A DNA stretch of 39,296 bases from Pseudomonas veronii (lineage in GTDB: Bacteria > Pseudomonadota > Gammaproteobacteria > Pseudomonadales > Pseudomonadaceae): positions 1 to 39,296 of the forward strand of contig NZ_JYLL01000046.1 in NCBI RefSeq assembly GCF_001439695.1, read 5' to 3'. The notes under the pieces were generated by a model. The model ran no database searches and had not been told where the DNA came from. It worked only from the letters and a program-made list of their open reading frames with translations. Positions 8,267 to 16,770 of the stretch are shown in pieces. How positions within the stretch are numbered: position 1 is the stretch's first letter; each line of letters starts with the position of its first letter. Both the position numbers and the translations under genes were made by a program.

Positions 8267-10747
8267 ATGTTGCCAAACCCTCCACTCAGTGCATCAGGCC
8301 GGTTGCGACTGCTCATCGGGGTCGCCTTGTGCAGTCAGTTGCTGATGCCCACCTTCGCCGTGGCCGACCCGGCCTATGACGCCCTGATCATTCAGGCGCG
8401 CAACGGCAACTTCACCCCCGCGCTGACCCAACTGCGCCAGTTGCCTGCCGAACGGCAGACAGCGGGCCAGGTCAGCGACCATCTGGTGATCGCCGGGTGG
8501 GCCGGCCAGGACGCCGAAGTACTGAAGGTGTACGAGGCCCAGGGCCAGAATCGCAACCTCACGCCCCAGGCGCTCGCCACGGTGGCGCGCACCTATCGCA
8601 ACCAACAGCAGTGGGCCAAGGCCGAGGCGGTGTATCGCCAGGCGTTGCTGCGTGAACCGAACAATACCGACCTGCAACTCGGCCTGGCGTTGACCCAGGC
8701 CGACGGCGGCCAAGCCAGCGAGGCCGTGCAGCGCACCCGCGCAATGGTCGCGGCCAAGCCCGACGACCCCAACCGGCGCATGGCCCTGGGCTACGCGCTG
8801 ACCCGCGCCGGCTTGAATTACGACGCCCTGTTCGAGTTCGACCAAGCGTTTATCCGCGCCGGCGACAAGCCTGAAGTTGCCCGTGAATACATCGTCGCCC
8901 TGCAAAAGGCCCGCCTGCCGGAGCCGGCCTTGCGTCTGGCGACCCAGCGCCCGGGCCTGCTCGACCCCGTCACCCAGCGCCGCCTCGAAGGCGACCTGGC
9001 CGCCGAACGGGTACGCATGGCCGAGTTCGCCACGCGCACCGAGAAAGAACGCTACGTGATCGCCGACCGCGCCCTGCAGGACTACGACAAATTGCTCACC
9101 CGCTGGACCCCCGATGCCAGCGCCCATGACGACGTGGTGCGCTGGCGCATCGACCGCCTGGGCGCACTCAAGGCCCGGGCGCGCACCGCCGAGGTGATTC
9201 GCGAGTACGAAACCCTCACGGCCGAAGGCGTGCAATTGCCGACCTACGCAGTGCGCTGGGTGGCGGCGTCCTACCTCGACCAGCGCCAGCCGGAAAAGGC
9301 CGAGCCGCTGTATCGCCAGGCACTGAGCGCCACCGACGCCGAGCCCGATGACCGGGTCGAAGACAGCACGGCCTTGTTCTACGCCCTGCAGGAAAGCGAC
9401 AAAGGTGTCGAAGCCCGCAAGGTCGCCACTACCCTCGCCGACAACCAGAAACCGCGGGTCGAACTCAAAGGCCTGCCCATCGGCAACCCCAACGATGCAT
9501 GGATGGATGCCCAGCAACTGTCGGCGCAGTCCGGCGTGTACGGGGGCGATCTGCCGGGCAGCGAAGCCGGCCTGGAAGCCCTGGTGGCACGGGCTCCGGG
9601 CAACGTCGGCCTGCGCCTGGCCCAGGCGGACATGTACCGCGCCCGCGACCTGCCACGGCGCGCCGAAGCGACCCTCAAGGAAACCGAAGCCCAGGTGCCG
9701 CGCGACATCAGCCTGGAAGTGTCCCAGGCCTACACCGCCATGGATCTGCAGGAGTGGCGCCAACTCGACGTGCTCGCCGACGACGTCATCGCCCGCAACC
9801 CCGACAGCCGCCAGGTGCAGCGTCTCCAGCGCCTGCGCAACGTCCACGACATGGCCGAAGTGCGCGTCGAGGCCTACACCGGCAAAAGCTATGGCGGCGG
9901 TAATAACGGTGACGTGGGCGCGGTCACCGGCAGCCGTGACTGGGGCATTGAAAGCGTGATCTACACGCCGCCCATCGATGAAGACTGGCGCCTGTTCGCC
10001 GGCGCCGGCTACGCCACCGCCGACTTTTCCGAAGGCACCGGCCAGCACCGTTGGCAGCGCGTGGGCGTGGAGCGGCGGACCCGCGACATGACCCTGGAAG
10101 CCGAGGTGTCCAACCACTCCTACGGCTTTGGCTCCAAACAAGGCGCGCGCGTGTCGATCGCCCGCGACATCAACGATAACTGGCAATACGGCGGCAGCCT
10201 CGATTACCTCTCGGCCACCACACCGTTGCGTGCGCTGAATGCCGACATCACGGCCAACGGCGGCAGCGGCTTCATCCGCTGGCGCGCCAATGAAAGCCGT
10301 GAGTGGAAGCTGTCCCTCAGCCCGTCCCACTTCAGCGACGGCAACGACCGCATCGAAACCTTGCTCACTGGCCGCGAGGGCATCTACAGCTCGCCGGGCG
10401 TGCAAGTGGACCTGGGCCTGGAAGTCAGCGCCAGCCACAACAGCAAGGCCGACACGGTGTACTTCAACCCGAAGTCGGACTTCAGCGTGTTGCCCACCGT
10501 CACCGTCAACCATGTGCTCTATCACCGCTACGAGACCCAGTGGAGTCAGCAGTTCCAAGTCGGAGCGGGTACGTATAGCCAGAGGGATTATTCCACCGGC
10601 GGTGTCGGCTTGATCGGTTACGGCCAACGCTTTCGCTGGAACGACGTTCTCGAAGCCGGCGCCAACCTGAGCCTGATCAGTCGACCCTATGACGGTGATC
10701 GCGAACGCGATCTGCGCCTGCTCGTCGACCTCACTTACCGTTTCTAG
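8267..10747 (+). CDS. pgaA: PgaA, poly-beta-1,6-GlcNAc export porin
   Basis: An 826-aa outer-membrane protein. An N-terminal signal region (residues about 10-30) precedes a long stretch of TPR-like helices (about 40-520, for example the AEAVYRQALLREPNNTDLQLG repeat beginning AEAVYRQALL) and then a C-terminal beta-barrel from about residue 530 ending in Phe (LVDLTYRF). That is the PgaA/HmsH layout: periplasmic TPRs bind partly deacetylated polymer and PgaB, and the barrel exports it. I chose ATG 8267 because AAGGA lies 10 bp before it; an in-frame GTG at 8246 adds seven unlikely residues. It is the first gene of pgaABCD, with 12 bp between it and pgaB. Confidence 0.92.
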   Translation: MLPNPPLSASGRLRLLIGVALCSQLLMPTFAVADPAYDALIIQARNGNFTPALTQLRQLPAERQTAGQVSDHLVIAGWAGQDAEVLKVYEAQGQNRNLTPQALATVARTYRNQQQWAKAEAVYRQALLREPNNTDLQLGLALTQADGGQASEAVQRTRAMVAAKPDDPNRRMALGYALTRAGLNYDALFEFDQAFIRAGDKPEVAREYIVALQKARLPEPALRLATQRPGLLDPVTQRRLEGDLAAERVRMAEFATRTEKERYVIADRALQDYDKLLTRWTPDASAHDDVVRWRIDRLGALKARARTAEVIREYETLTAEGVQLPTYAVRWVAASYLDQRQPEKAEPLYRQALSATDAEPDDRVEDSTALFYALQESDKGVEARKVATTLADNQKPRVELKGLPIGNPNDAWMDAQQLSAQSGVYGGDLPGSEAGLEALVARAPGNVGLRLAQADMYRARDLPRRAEATLKETEAQVPRDISLEVSQAYTAMDLQEWRQLDVLADDVIARNPDSRQVQRLQRLRNVHDMAEVRVEAYTGKSYGGGNNGDVGAVTGSRDWGIESVIYTPPIDEDWRLFAGAGYATADFSEGTGQHRWQRVGVERRTRDMTLEAEVSNHSYGFGSKQGARVSIARDINDNWQYGGSLDYLSATTPLRALNADITANGGSGFIRWRANESREWKLSLSPSHFSDGNDRIETLLTGREGIYSSPGVQVDLGLEVSASHNSKADTVYFNPKSDFSVLPTVTVNHVLYHRYETQWSQQFQVGAGTYSQRDYSTGGVGLIGYGQRFRWNDVLEAGANLSLISRPYDGDRERDLRLLVDLTYRF

Positions 10748-10759
10748 AAGAGCCTGACC

Positions 10760-12757
10760 ATGACTGTCCTCAGCCGTTGCTTGCTGGTCCTGGGTGTATT
10801 GCTGGCCAGTGCCTGTGCCCAGCAGCCCGCCCCTTTCACTCCACCCGCCGAGCGGCCGACCCCGGCCAACGAAGTGCCGTGGCCGAAAAACCATTTCCTG
10901 GGCATTGCCTATCACGACGTCGAGGATCGCGACCCCGACCAGGCGGTGGTGGCGGTGCGTACCGAACGTTTGATCGAGCAGTTGGCCTGGCTGCGGGAGA
11001 ACGGTTACCAGGCGGTCAGTGTCGACCAGATCCTCGCGGCCCGCCGTGGCGGTCCGGCGCTGCCGCCGAAAGCCGTGATGCTCAGCTTCGATGATGGCTA
11101 TTCGAGCTTCTATACCCGCGTGATGCCGATACTGCGGGCCTATCACTGGCCGGCCCTGCTCGCGCCGGTTGGCACCTGGATCGACACGCCGATGAACCAA
11201 CCGGTGGACTTCGCCGGCTCACCGCGCCCGCGGGGTGAGTTCCTGACCTGGGCGCAGATCCGCGAAGTGTCCCGCTCGGGTCTGGTGGAAATCGCCGCGC
11301 ACACCGATGCCAGTCACAAAGGGATATTGGCCAACCCCCAGGGCAACCTGGAGCCGGCGGCGACCTCCCTGCGCTTCGATCCGGCCACCGGCCGCTATGA
11401 AACCCAGGCGCAGTTCGAGGCGCGGATGCGCGCGGATGTCGTGGCGATCTCCAACAAGATCCGCAGCGTCACCGGCAAGGCACCGCGGGTGTGGGTATGG
11501 CCCTACGGCGCAGCCAAGGGCACCTCGCTGGCGATCGTCGGCGAGCAGGGCTATGAGATGGCCCTGACCCTGGAAGACGGCCTCGACAGCTCGTCCAACC
11601 TGATGAACAGCCCGCGCTTCCTGGTGGCGTCCGACCCGGACGGCGAACATTTCGCCAACAGCATCGTCGCGGTGCAAACCCAGGCACCGCTGCGGGTGCT
11701 GCATGTGGACCTGGACAACGTCTACGACCCGGACCCGGCCCAACAAGCGCGCAACCTCGACCAACTGGTGCAGCGCGTGGTGGACATGGGCGCGGGCACC
11801 GTGTTCCTGCAAGCCTTCGCCGACCCCAAGGGTGATGGCCTGGTGCATCAACTGTACTTCCCCAACCGCCACTTGCCGGTGCGTGCCGACCTGTTCAACC
11901 GTGTCGCCTGGCAGTTGCACACCCGTGCCCATGCCAGCGTGTATGCCTGGATGCCGGTGCTCAGTTTCGCCCTCGACCCCAAGCTGCCGCGCGTGACCCG
12001 CTGGGACCCGGAGACCGGCAAGGTCGGCCTCGACCCGGATCAATACCAGCGCCTGTCGCCGTTCGACCCGCAGGTGCGCAAGATCATTGGCGAGATCTAT
12101 GAGGACCTGGCCCGTAACAATGCCATCGACGGCGTGCTGTACCACGACGATGCGCTGCTGTCCGACTTCGAAGACGCCAGCCCCGCCGCGCTCAAGGTCT
12201 ATGCCGCCAACGGCCTGCCCGCCAGCATCGCGGCCCTGCGCGCCGACCCGGCGGTGATGCAGCGTTGGACGCGCTTCAAGAGTCGTTACCTGATCGACTT
12301 CACCCAGGAGCTGACCGCCAAGGTCCGCGCCATCGGTGGTCCGCAGGTGCAGACCGCGCGCAATATCTTCGCCGAGCCGATGCTCAACCCGCAGAGCGAA
12401 GCGTGGTTCGCGCAGAACCTCGACGACTTCCTCCAGACCTATGACTGGACCGCGCCGATGGCCATGCCGCTGATGGAAGGCGAGACGCTCAAGAATTCCA
12501 ATGCCTGGCTGGAAAAACTGGTCGCCACGGTCAAGGCGCGCCCCGGCGCACTGGAACGCACCGTATTCGAACTGCAAGCCAAAGACTGGCGCACCAAGGC
12601 CGCGCCGGACCTGAACGGTGCGCAATTGGCCGAATGGATGGGCGTACTCAAACGCCAGGGGGTCACGAATTTTGGCTACTACCCGGACAACTTCCTGGAA
12701 AATTCCCCGGACTTGAAAACCGTGCGTCCGGCCCTTTCCAACCAATGGAACCCTTGA
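10760..12757 (+). CDS. pgaB: PgaB, poly-GlcNAc N-deacetylase lipoprotein
   Basis: A 665-aa lipoprotein (signal ending LLASAC, Cys19). The N-terminal half is a polysaccharide deacetylase (CE4) domain: GIAYHDVED near residue 50, the metal-binding SFDDGYSSFY with D111 and D112, AAHTDASHKG, and WPYGAAKG. The C-terminal half is the glycoside-hydrolase-like PgaB/HmsF domain that binds or cuts the polymer (LHVDLDNVYDPDPAQQ, VLYHDDALLSDFE). The enzyme removes some acetyl groups from poly-N-acetylglucosamine in the periplasm, which is needed for export through PgaA. It stops two bases before the pgaC start. All expected motifs are present. Confidence 0.94.
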   Translation: MTVLSRCLLVLGVLLASACAQQPAPFTPPAERPTPANEVPWPKNHFLGIAYHDVEDRDPDQAVVAVRTERLIEQLAWLRENGYQAVSVDQILAARRGGPALPPKAVMLSFDDGYSSFYTRVMPILRAYHWPALLAPVGTWIDTPMNQPVDFAGSPRPRGEFLTWAQIREVSRSGLVEIAAHTDASHKGILANPQGNLEPAATSLRFDPATGRYETQAQFEARMRADVVAISNKIRSVTGKAPRVWVWPYGAAKGTSLAIVGEQGYEMALTLEDGLDSSSNLMNSPRFLVASDPDGEHFANSIVAVQTQAPLRVLHVDLDNVYDPDPAQQARNLDQLVQRVVDMGAGTVFLQAFADPKGDGLVHQLYFPNRHLPVRADLFNRVAWQLHTRAHASVYAWMPVLSFALDPKLPRVTRWDPETGKVGLDPDQYQRLSPFDPQVRKIIGEIYEDLARNNAIDGVLYHDDALLSDFEDASPAALKVYAANGLPASIAALRADPAVMQRWTRFKSRYLIDFTQELTAKVRAIGGPQVQTARNIFAEPMLNPQSEAWFAQNLDDFLQTYDWTAPMAMPLMEGETLKNSNAWLEKLVATVKARPGALERTVFELQAKDWRTKAAPDLNGAQLAEWMGVLKRQGVTNFGYYPDNFLENSPDLKTVRPALSNQWNP

Positions 12758-12759
12758 CC

Positions 12760-14106
12760 ATGTTCGATAGAATCCTGGCTTTATTCGTACTGGCGTTGGT
12801 ATTGGGCGTGCCCCTGGGCTTGATCTTCCTGATCACCGGGCAATTCCTGATGGACTTCGTGTTCTTCTACCCGCTGTTCATGTCGGCGCTGTGGATCGCC
12901 GGCGGCCTGTACTTCTGGCTGCACTGGGAGCGCCACTGGCCGTGGGAAGAAGACACGCCGGCGCCGACCCTGGCCGGCAACCCGCTGATCTCGATCATCA
13001 TCCCTTGCTACAACGAAGGCGATAACGCCGCCGAGACCATTCATGCGGCGCTGGGCCAGGTGTACCCGAACATTGAAGTGATCGCCGTCAACGATGGCTC
13101 CAAGGACAACACGGCAGCGGTGCTCGATGCCTTGGCCTTGGAGCATCCGCGCCTGCGGGTGCTGCACCTGGCGCAGAACCAGGGCAAGGCCGTGGCCTTG
13201 CGCATGGGCGCCGTGGCGGCGCGCAGCGAGTACCTGGTGTGCATCGACGGCGATGCGCTGCTCGACAAAAACGCGGCGGCCTACCTGGTGGCGCCGATGC
13301 TCGACAACCCGCGCCTGGGCGCCGTCACCGGCAACCCGCGCATCCGCACGCGCTCGACCTTGATCGGCCGCGTGCAGGTCGGCGAGTTCTCCTCGATCAT
13401 CGGCTTGATCAAGCGCACCCAGCGTGTGTTCGGGCGGATCTTCACGGTCTCCGGTGTGGTGGTGGCGTTCCGTAAAAAGGCGCTCGACCGCGTCGACTAC
13501 TGGAGCACCGACATGATCACCGAAGACATCGATATCAGTTGGAAGCTGCAACTCGATCACTGGAGCATCTTCTACGAGCCGCGCGGCCTGTGCTGGATTC
13601 TCATGCCCGAAACCGTCGGCGGCCTGTGGAAACAGCGCTTGCGCTGGGCCCAGGGTGGCGCCGAAGTGCTGTTCAAGAACATCCGTGGCATCTGGCAATG
13701 GCGGCATCGTTACCTGTGGCCGCTGCTGTTCGAATACTGCCTGTCCACCGGCTGGGCCTTCACCTTCCTGTTGTCGGTGATCTTCTGGGCCGTGGGTAAG
13801 TTCATCGTGCTGCCCCCGGCGATCGCGGTGGACTCCCTGGTGCCTCCGGCCTTTACCGGGCTGGTGCTGGCGATGGTGTGCCTGGTGCAGTTTGCCGTGA
13901 GCATCCTGATCGACCGGCGCTACGAAAAAGACCTGTGGAAAACCCTGTTCTGGACCGTGTGGTACCCGATGGTGTTCTGGCTGGTCAGCTTGTTCACCAC
14001 ATTGGTCAGTTTTCCCAAGGTGTTGTTCAAGCAGCATCAGAAGCGTGCGCGCTGGGTCAGCCCGGATCGCGGTATCAAACCTGTCAATAAGGACGCGAGA
14101 TCATGA
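12760..14106 (+). CDS. pgaC: PgaC, poly-GlcNAc synthase (GT2)
   Basis: A 448-aa processive family-2 glycosyltransferase, close to the 441 aa of E. coli PgaC. Two N-terminal transmembrane helices are followed by the catalytic domain (ISIIIPCYNEGDNAAETI, then CIDGDAL with the DxD-like motif, ITEDIDISW, and QRLRWAQGG, the QxxRW motif of processive synthases), then C-terminal helices. It polymerises UDP-GlcNAc at the inner membrane. The frame is open well upstream inside pgaB, but ATG 12760, with GGAA before it, matches the family N-terminus; ATG 12745 is a minor alternative. It overlaps pgaD by ATGA. Confidence 0.94.
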   Translation: MFDRILALFVLALVLGVPLGLIFLITGQFLMDFVFFYPLFMSALWIAGGLYFWLHWERHWPWEEDTPAPTLAGNPLISIIIPCYNEGDNAAETIHAALGQVYPNIEVIAVNDGSKDNTAAVLDALALEHPRLRVLHLAQNQGKAVALRMGAVAARSEYLVCIDGDALLDKNAAAYLVAPMLDNPRLGAVTGNPRIRTRSTLIGRVQVGEFSSIIGLIKRTQRVFGRIFTVSGVVVAFRKKALDRVDYWSTDMITEDIDISWKLQLDHWSIFYEPRGLCWILMPETVGGLWKQRLRWAQGGAEVLFKNIRGIWQWRHRYLWPLLFEYCLSTGWAFTFLLSVIFWAVGKFIVLPPAIAVDSLVPPAFTGLVLAMVCLVQFAVSILIDRRYEKDLWKTLFWTVWYPMVFWLVSLFTTLVSFPKVLFKQHQKRARWVSPDRGIKPVNKDARS

Positions 14107-14585
14107 AACTGGTGAGAACTCGTCAAAACCCGGTGATGTGGGTTATCGATGTGGTGTTGACCCTGCTGGCCTGGGCCGGGCTGATTTGGTTGTTGGTGCG
14201 CGGCATTACGTCGATGCTGGACAGCCATGGTGGCCCGCGCCTGGAAGCGCCGATTTTCGCGGCGCTCAACACCCTGCAGATCTACCTGTGGATCGCCCTG
14301 TTCAACGCTGTGATCCTGATCAGTTGGGCGCGTTACCAGCAACGCAAGGGACGCAAGTTCGCCCAGCGCCGCGCCGAGGCCAATGCGCTCAGTGATAAGA
14401 ACCTCAGTGAGAGCTTCAAGCTGGACGAGGGGGCCCTGGAGCAACTGCGCAGGCCGGGTGTGCTGGTCATCCACAACGACGAGCACGGCGGCGTCGAGGA
14501 CGTGAAGTCGCATGTCTCCCGCGACGTGGAACGCCCGCCGCTGACCCTGGTGCCCGGCCAGGAAAAAGGCAAGGACATCGGCTGA
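14103..14585 (+). CDS. pgaD: PgaD, poly-GlcNAc synthase subunit
   Basis: A 160-aa protein with two transmembrane helices (about residues 14-38 and 58-78) and a charged C-terminal cytoplasmic tail. Position right after pgaC, a 4-bp overlap and this layout identify PgaD, the small partner that PgaC needs for synthase activity and c-di-GMP response in E. coli. Sequence conservation in this family is low, so the call rests mainly on context and topology. Confidence 0.88.
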   Translation: MKLVRTRQNPVMWVIDVVLTLLAWAGLIWLLVRGITSMLDSHGGPRLEAPIFAALNTLQIYLWIALFNAVILISWARYQQRKGRKFAQRRAEANALSDKNLSESFKLDEGALEQLRRPGVLVIHNDEHGGVEDVKSHVSRDVERPPLTLVPGQEKGKDIG

Positions 14586-14591
14586 AGGCCA

Positions 14592-14642
14592 GACCACGCC
14601 GCTCTTTGTGGTCGCTGTGGAGCCCCGGCGAGGCTCTACAGC
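14592..14642 (+). terminator. Hairpins after pgaD
   Basis: Two adjacent stem-loops follow the pgaD stop: GACCAC/GTGGTC (592-597 and 608-613 of the 14-kb block, that is 14592-14613) and a longer stem at 14614-14642 with about 11 pairs, including one G-T, and a 7-base loop. No strong T-run follows, so they may slow or end transcription or protect the 3' end rather than act as a classic intrinsic terminator. Confidence 0.5.
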
Positions 14643-14776
14643 GCCTCCAGCGGTTCTGCAGCATCAGGTTTGCCGCTCGTCGCCAATCGGTTTGCCCTGC
14701 AATCTCGATAAATGAGCCCTGGTTCACAAAACTCCTGCGAACTTTTCCGTCTTTCCCGGTACTAACCTAACTCGGC

Positions 14777-14903
14777 AATAACTTGATGGCCAAGTAGTGG
14801 CAATTAATAAGTTATTCGCTGAATCAACATCAAAATAGTTGCCGTTTGTCGGAATAATACTTCCGGTGAGCGCTTGCTTATCTGTTTTGATTATTTTTAT
14901 GAT
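14777..14903 (+). promoter_or_regulatory. AT-rich control region upstream of cdiB
   Basis: The 375-bp gap between the pgaD hairpins and cdiB is much richer in A and T than its surroundings and carries no gene. It has an 8-bp perfect inverted repeat, AATAACTT (14777-14784) and AAGTTATT (14809-14816), and a possible promoter with TTGCTT (14874-14879), 18 bp, TATGAT (14898-14903). AT-rich regions of this type are often silenced by H-NS-like proteins (MvaT in Pseudomonas). That, and the promoter, are inferences. Confidence 0.4.
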
Positions 14904-15017
14904 TATAAATCAGTGTGTTGCAGAACTATCTAGAACTTTCGTGCAACTAATCCAGTTCCTTGGGTCAGCCGAAGTTCGATGTTAGTTTGCCGCGCCTTGA
15001 TTTTCGACGGATCGAAC

Positions 15018-16739
15018 ATGTCTTTGTTATTGCCACGGACTCGGTATCTTCTGTGTACTTTGCTGCTCGCCTGGTTAAGCCTGAACAGCGCCACGGCCGC
15101 CCCCACGCCGGGCGATCAGGACCTGATCCGCGACCGCCAGAACCGCCTGCTCGACGAGCAGCGCCGGCGCCTCGACGAGCTCAAGGACCTGCCCGGCAAA
15201 GAAGCCAAGCCCCAGGCCCCGGCCACGCCCGCCGACAGCCGTTGCTTCCCGATCCGGGACATCACGCTCAAAGGCGCCGACAGCCTGCCCGCCACCGACC
15301 GCGAGCGCCTGCTCAAACCCTATGTCGGCCAGTGCCTGGGCGTGTCGCAGCTCAATGAACTGCTCAAGGTCATCACCGATTACTACATCGACAAAGGCCG
15401 GGTCACCAGCCGCGCCTACTTGCCGCAACAAGACCTTTCCAGCGGCCACCTCCAGGTGCTGGTGGTTGAAGGCAAACTCGAAGGACTCAAAGGCGCCCAA
15501 GGCAGCAGCGTGACCGATCGCGAGCTGGCCATGGCCTTTCCCGGCAAGGTCGGCGAGGCGCTCAACCTGCGCGAAGTCGAGCAACTGGTGGACCAGCTCA
15601 ACCGCCTGCCCTCCAAGCAGGCGCAAATGGAACTGACCCCCGGCACCCAGGTAGGCGGCAGTGACGTCGTGGTCAAGAACACCCCGCAAAAGCCCTGGCG
15701 CGCCAGCCTGTCGCGCAACAACGACGGGCAGAAAAGCACCGGCGAACAGCAATGGGGCGCCGGCCTGGAGTGGGACAGCCCGCTCGGCCTGGCCGACCAA
15801 CTGGTGCTGCGTGGCGGCCACGATGCTGTCAGCGACCACCAGAAAACCTCGAAAAACAGCATGCTCTACTACAACGTGCCGTGGGGCTGGTGGAACTTCA
15901 GTTACACCTACAACGAGAGCGACTACCGCACCTTTGGCGTGACCAACGACTACAAATTCAAGCAGAACGGCGACAACCAGAATCACCAGTTGCGCGCCGA
16001 GCGGGTGGTCCATCGTGACGATGTGAGCAAGACATCGCTGAACGTCGGCGTGGCGCACCTGCGCACCAACAACTACATCCTCGATACCCGTACCGCCTCG
16101 AGCAGCAACCGCCTCAGCGAATTGCAACTGGGCATCAACCACGGGCGCCGGATCGGCAGCGGGTTCGTCAACGTTGACCTGGGCATGCAGAACGGCATCG
16201 GCTTGCTCGATGCCCAGGCCCAGGACGAGCGCGATGACGCAGGCAATCGGCAGCCCAACGCGCGCTATCGCAAATACACCGCCACCGCCAGCTTCCTGCA
16301 GCCGTTCACGCTGTGGGGCGAGTCGTTCAGTTTTTCCAGCCTGGCCACCGGCCAACGCAGTGAAGACATCCTGTTCAGTCCACAGCGCATCAGCCTCGGC
16401 GGCTCCGCCTCGGTGCGCGGCTTCAAAGACCAGCAACTGAGCGGCGACAGCGGCGGCTACTGGCGCAACGACGTGCGCTGGGCGCGCCCGGTGACGCTCG
16501 ATTGGCTGCGCCCGGCCTTTGCCGAATACGGCGCCAGCGTCGGCTACGACCAAGGTGTGATCAGCCACGGTCGCTACAACGACGACGTACACGGTCGGGT
16601 CTCGAGCAACTCCCTGGAGCTGTTCGCCCGGGGCAAACACGTCAGCACCAGCGTGACGTTTGCCCATTCTTTGGAACGCCCGGCAGTGATGAGCGAGCGC
16701 GAAGCGCCGATCTACTTCCGCATGGATTTCTTCCTGTAA
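15018..16739 (+). CDS. cdiB: CdiB/ShlB-type two-partner secretion transporter
   Basis: A 573-aa Omp85-superfamily outer-membrane transporter (TpsB). A signal peptide (MSLLLPRTRYLLC onward, cleaved near SATA-APT) is followed by a charged plug helix with RLLDEQRRRLDEL, a POTRA_2 domain (about residues 76-150, starting CFPIRDITLKG), and a 16-strand barrel with the family loop motif VRGF (466-469). It ends in Phe-Leu after an amphipathic strand. It should translocate the CdiA exoprotein encoded 31 bp downstream. I chose ATG 15018, which starts a normal signal peptide and has ACGGA before it; in-frame ATG 14979 adds 13 unlikely residues. Confidence 0.92.
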   Translation: MSLLLPRTRYLLCTLLLAWLSLNSATAAPTPGDQDLIRDRQNRLLDEQRRRLDELKDLPGKEAKPQAPATPADSRCFPIRDITLKGADSLPATDRERLLKPYVGQCLGVSQLNELLKVITDYYIDKGRVTSRAYLPQQDLSSGHLQVLVVEGKLEGLKGAQGSSVTDRELAMAFPGKVGEALNLREVEQLVDQLNRLPSKQAQMELTPGTQVGGSDVVVKNTPQKPWRASLSRNNDGQKSTGEQQWGAGLEWDSPLGLADQLVLRGGHDAVSDHQKTSKNSMLYYNVPWGWWNFSYTYNESDYRTFGVTNDYKFKQNGDNQNHQLRAERVVHRDDVSKTSLNVGVAHLRTNNYILDTRTASSSNRLSELQLGINHGRRIGSGFVNVDLGMQNGIGLLDAQAQDERDDAGNRQPNARYRKYTATASFLQPFTLWGESFSFSSLATGQRSEDILFSPQRISLGGSASVRGFKDQQLSGDSGGYWRNDVRWARPVTLDWLRPAFAEYGASVGYDQGVISHGRYNDDVHGRVSSNSLELFARGKHVSTSVTFAHSLERPAVMSEREAPIYFRMDFFL

Positions 16740-16770
16740 TTCAACGCCCCGTTACATCGAGAATTTGAAA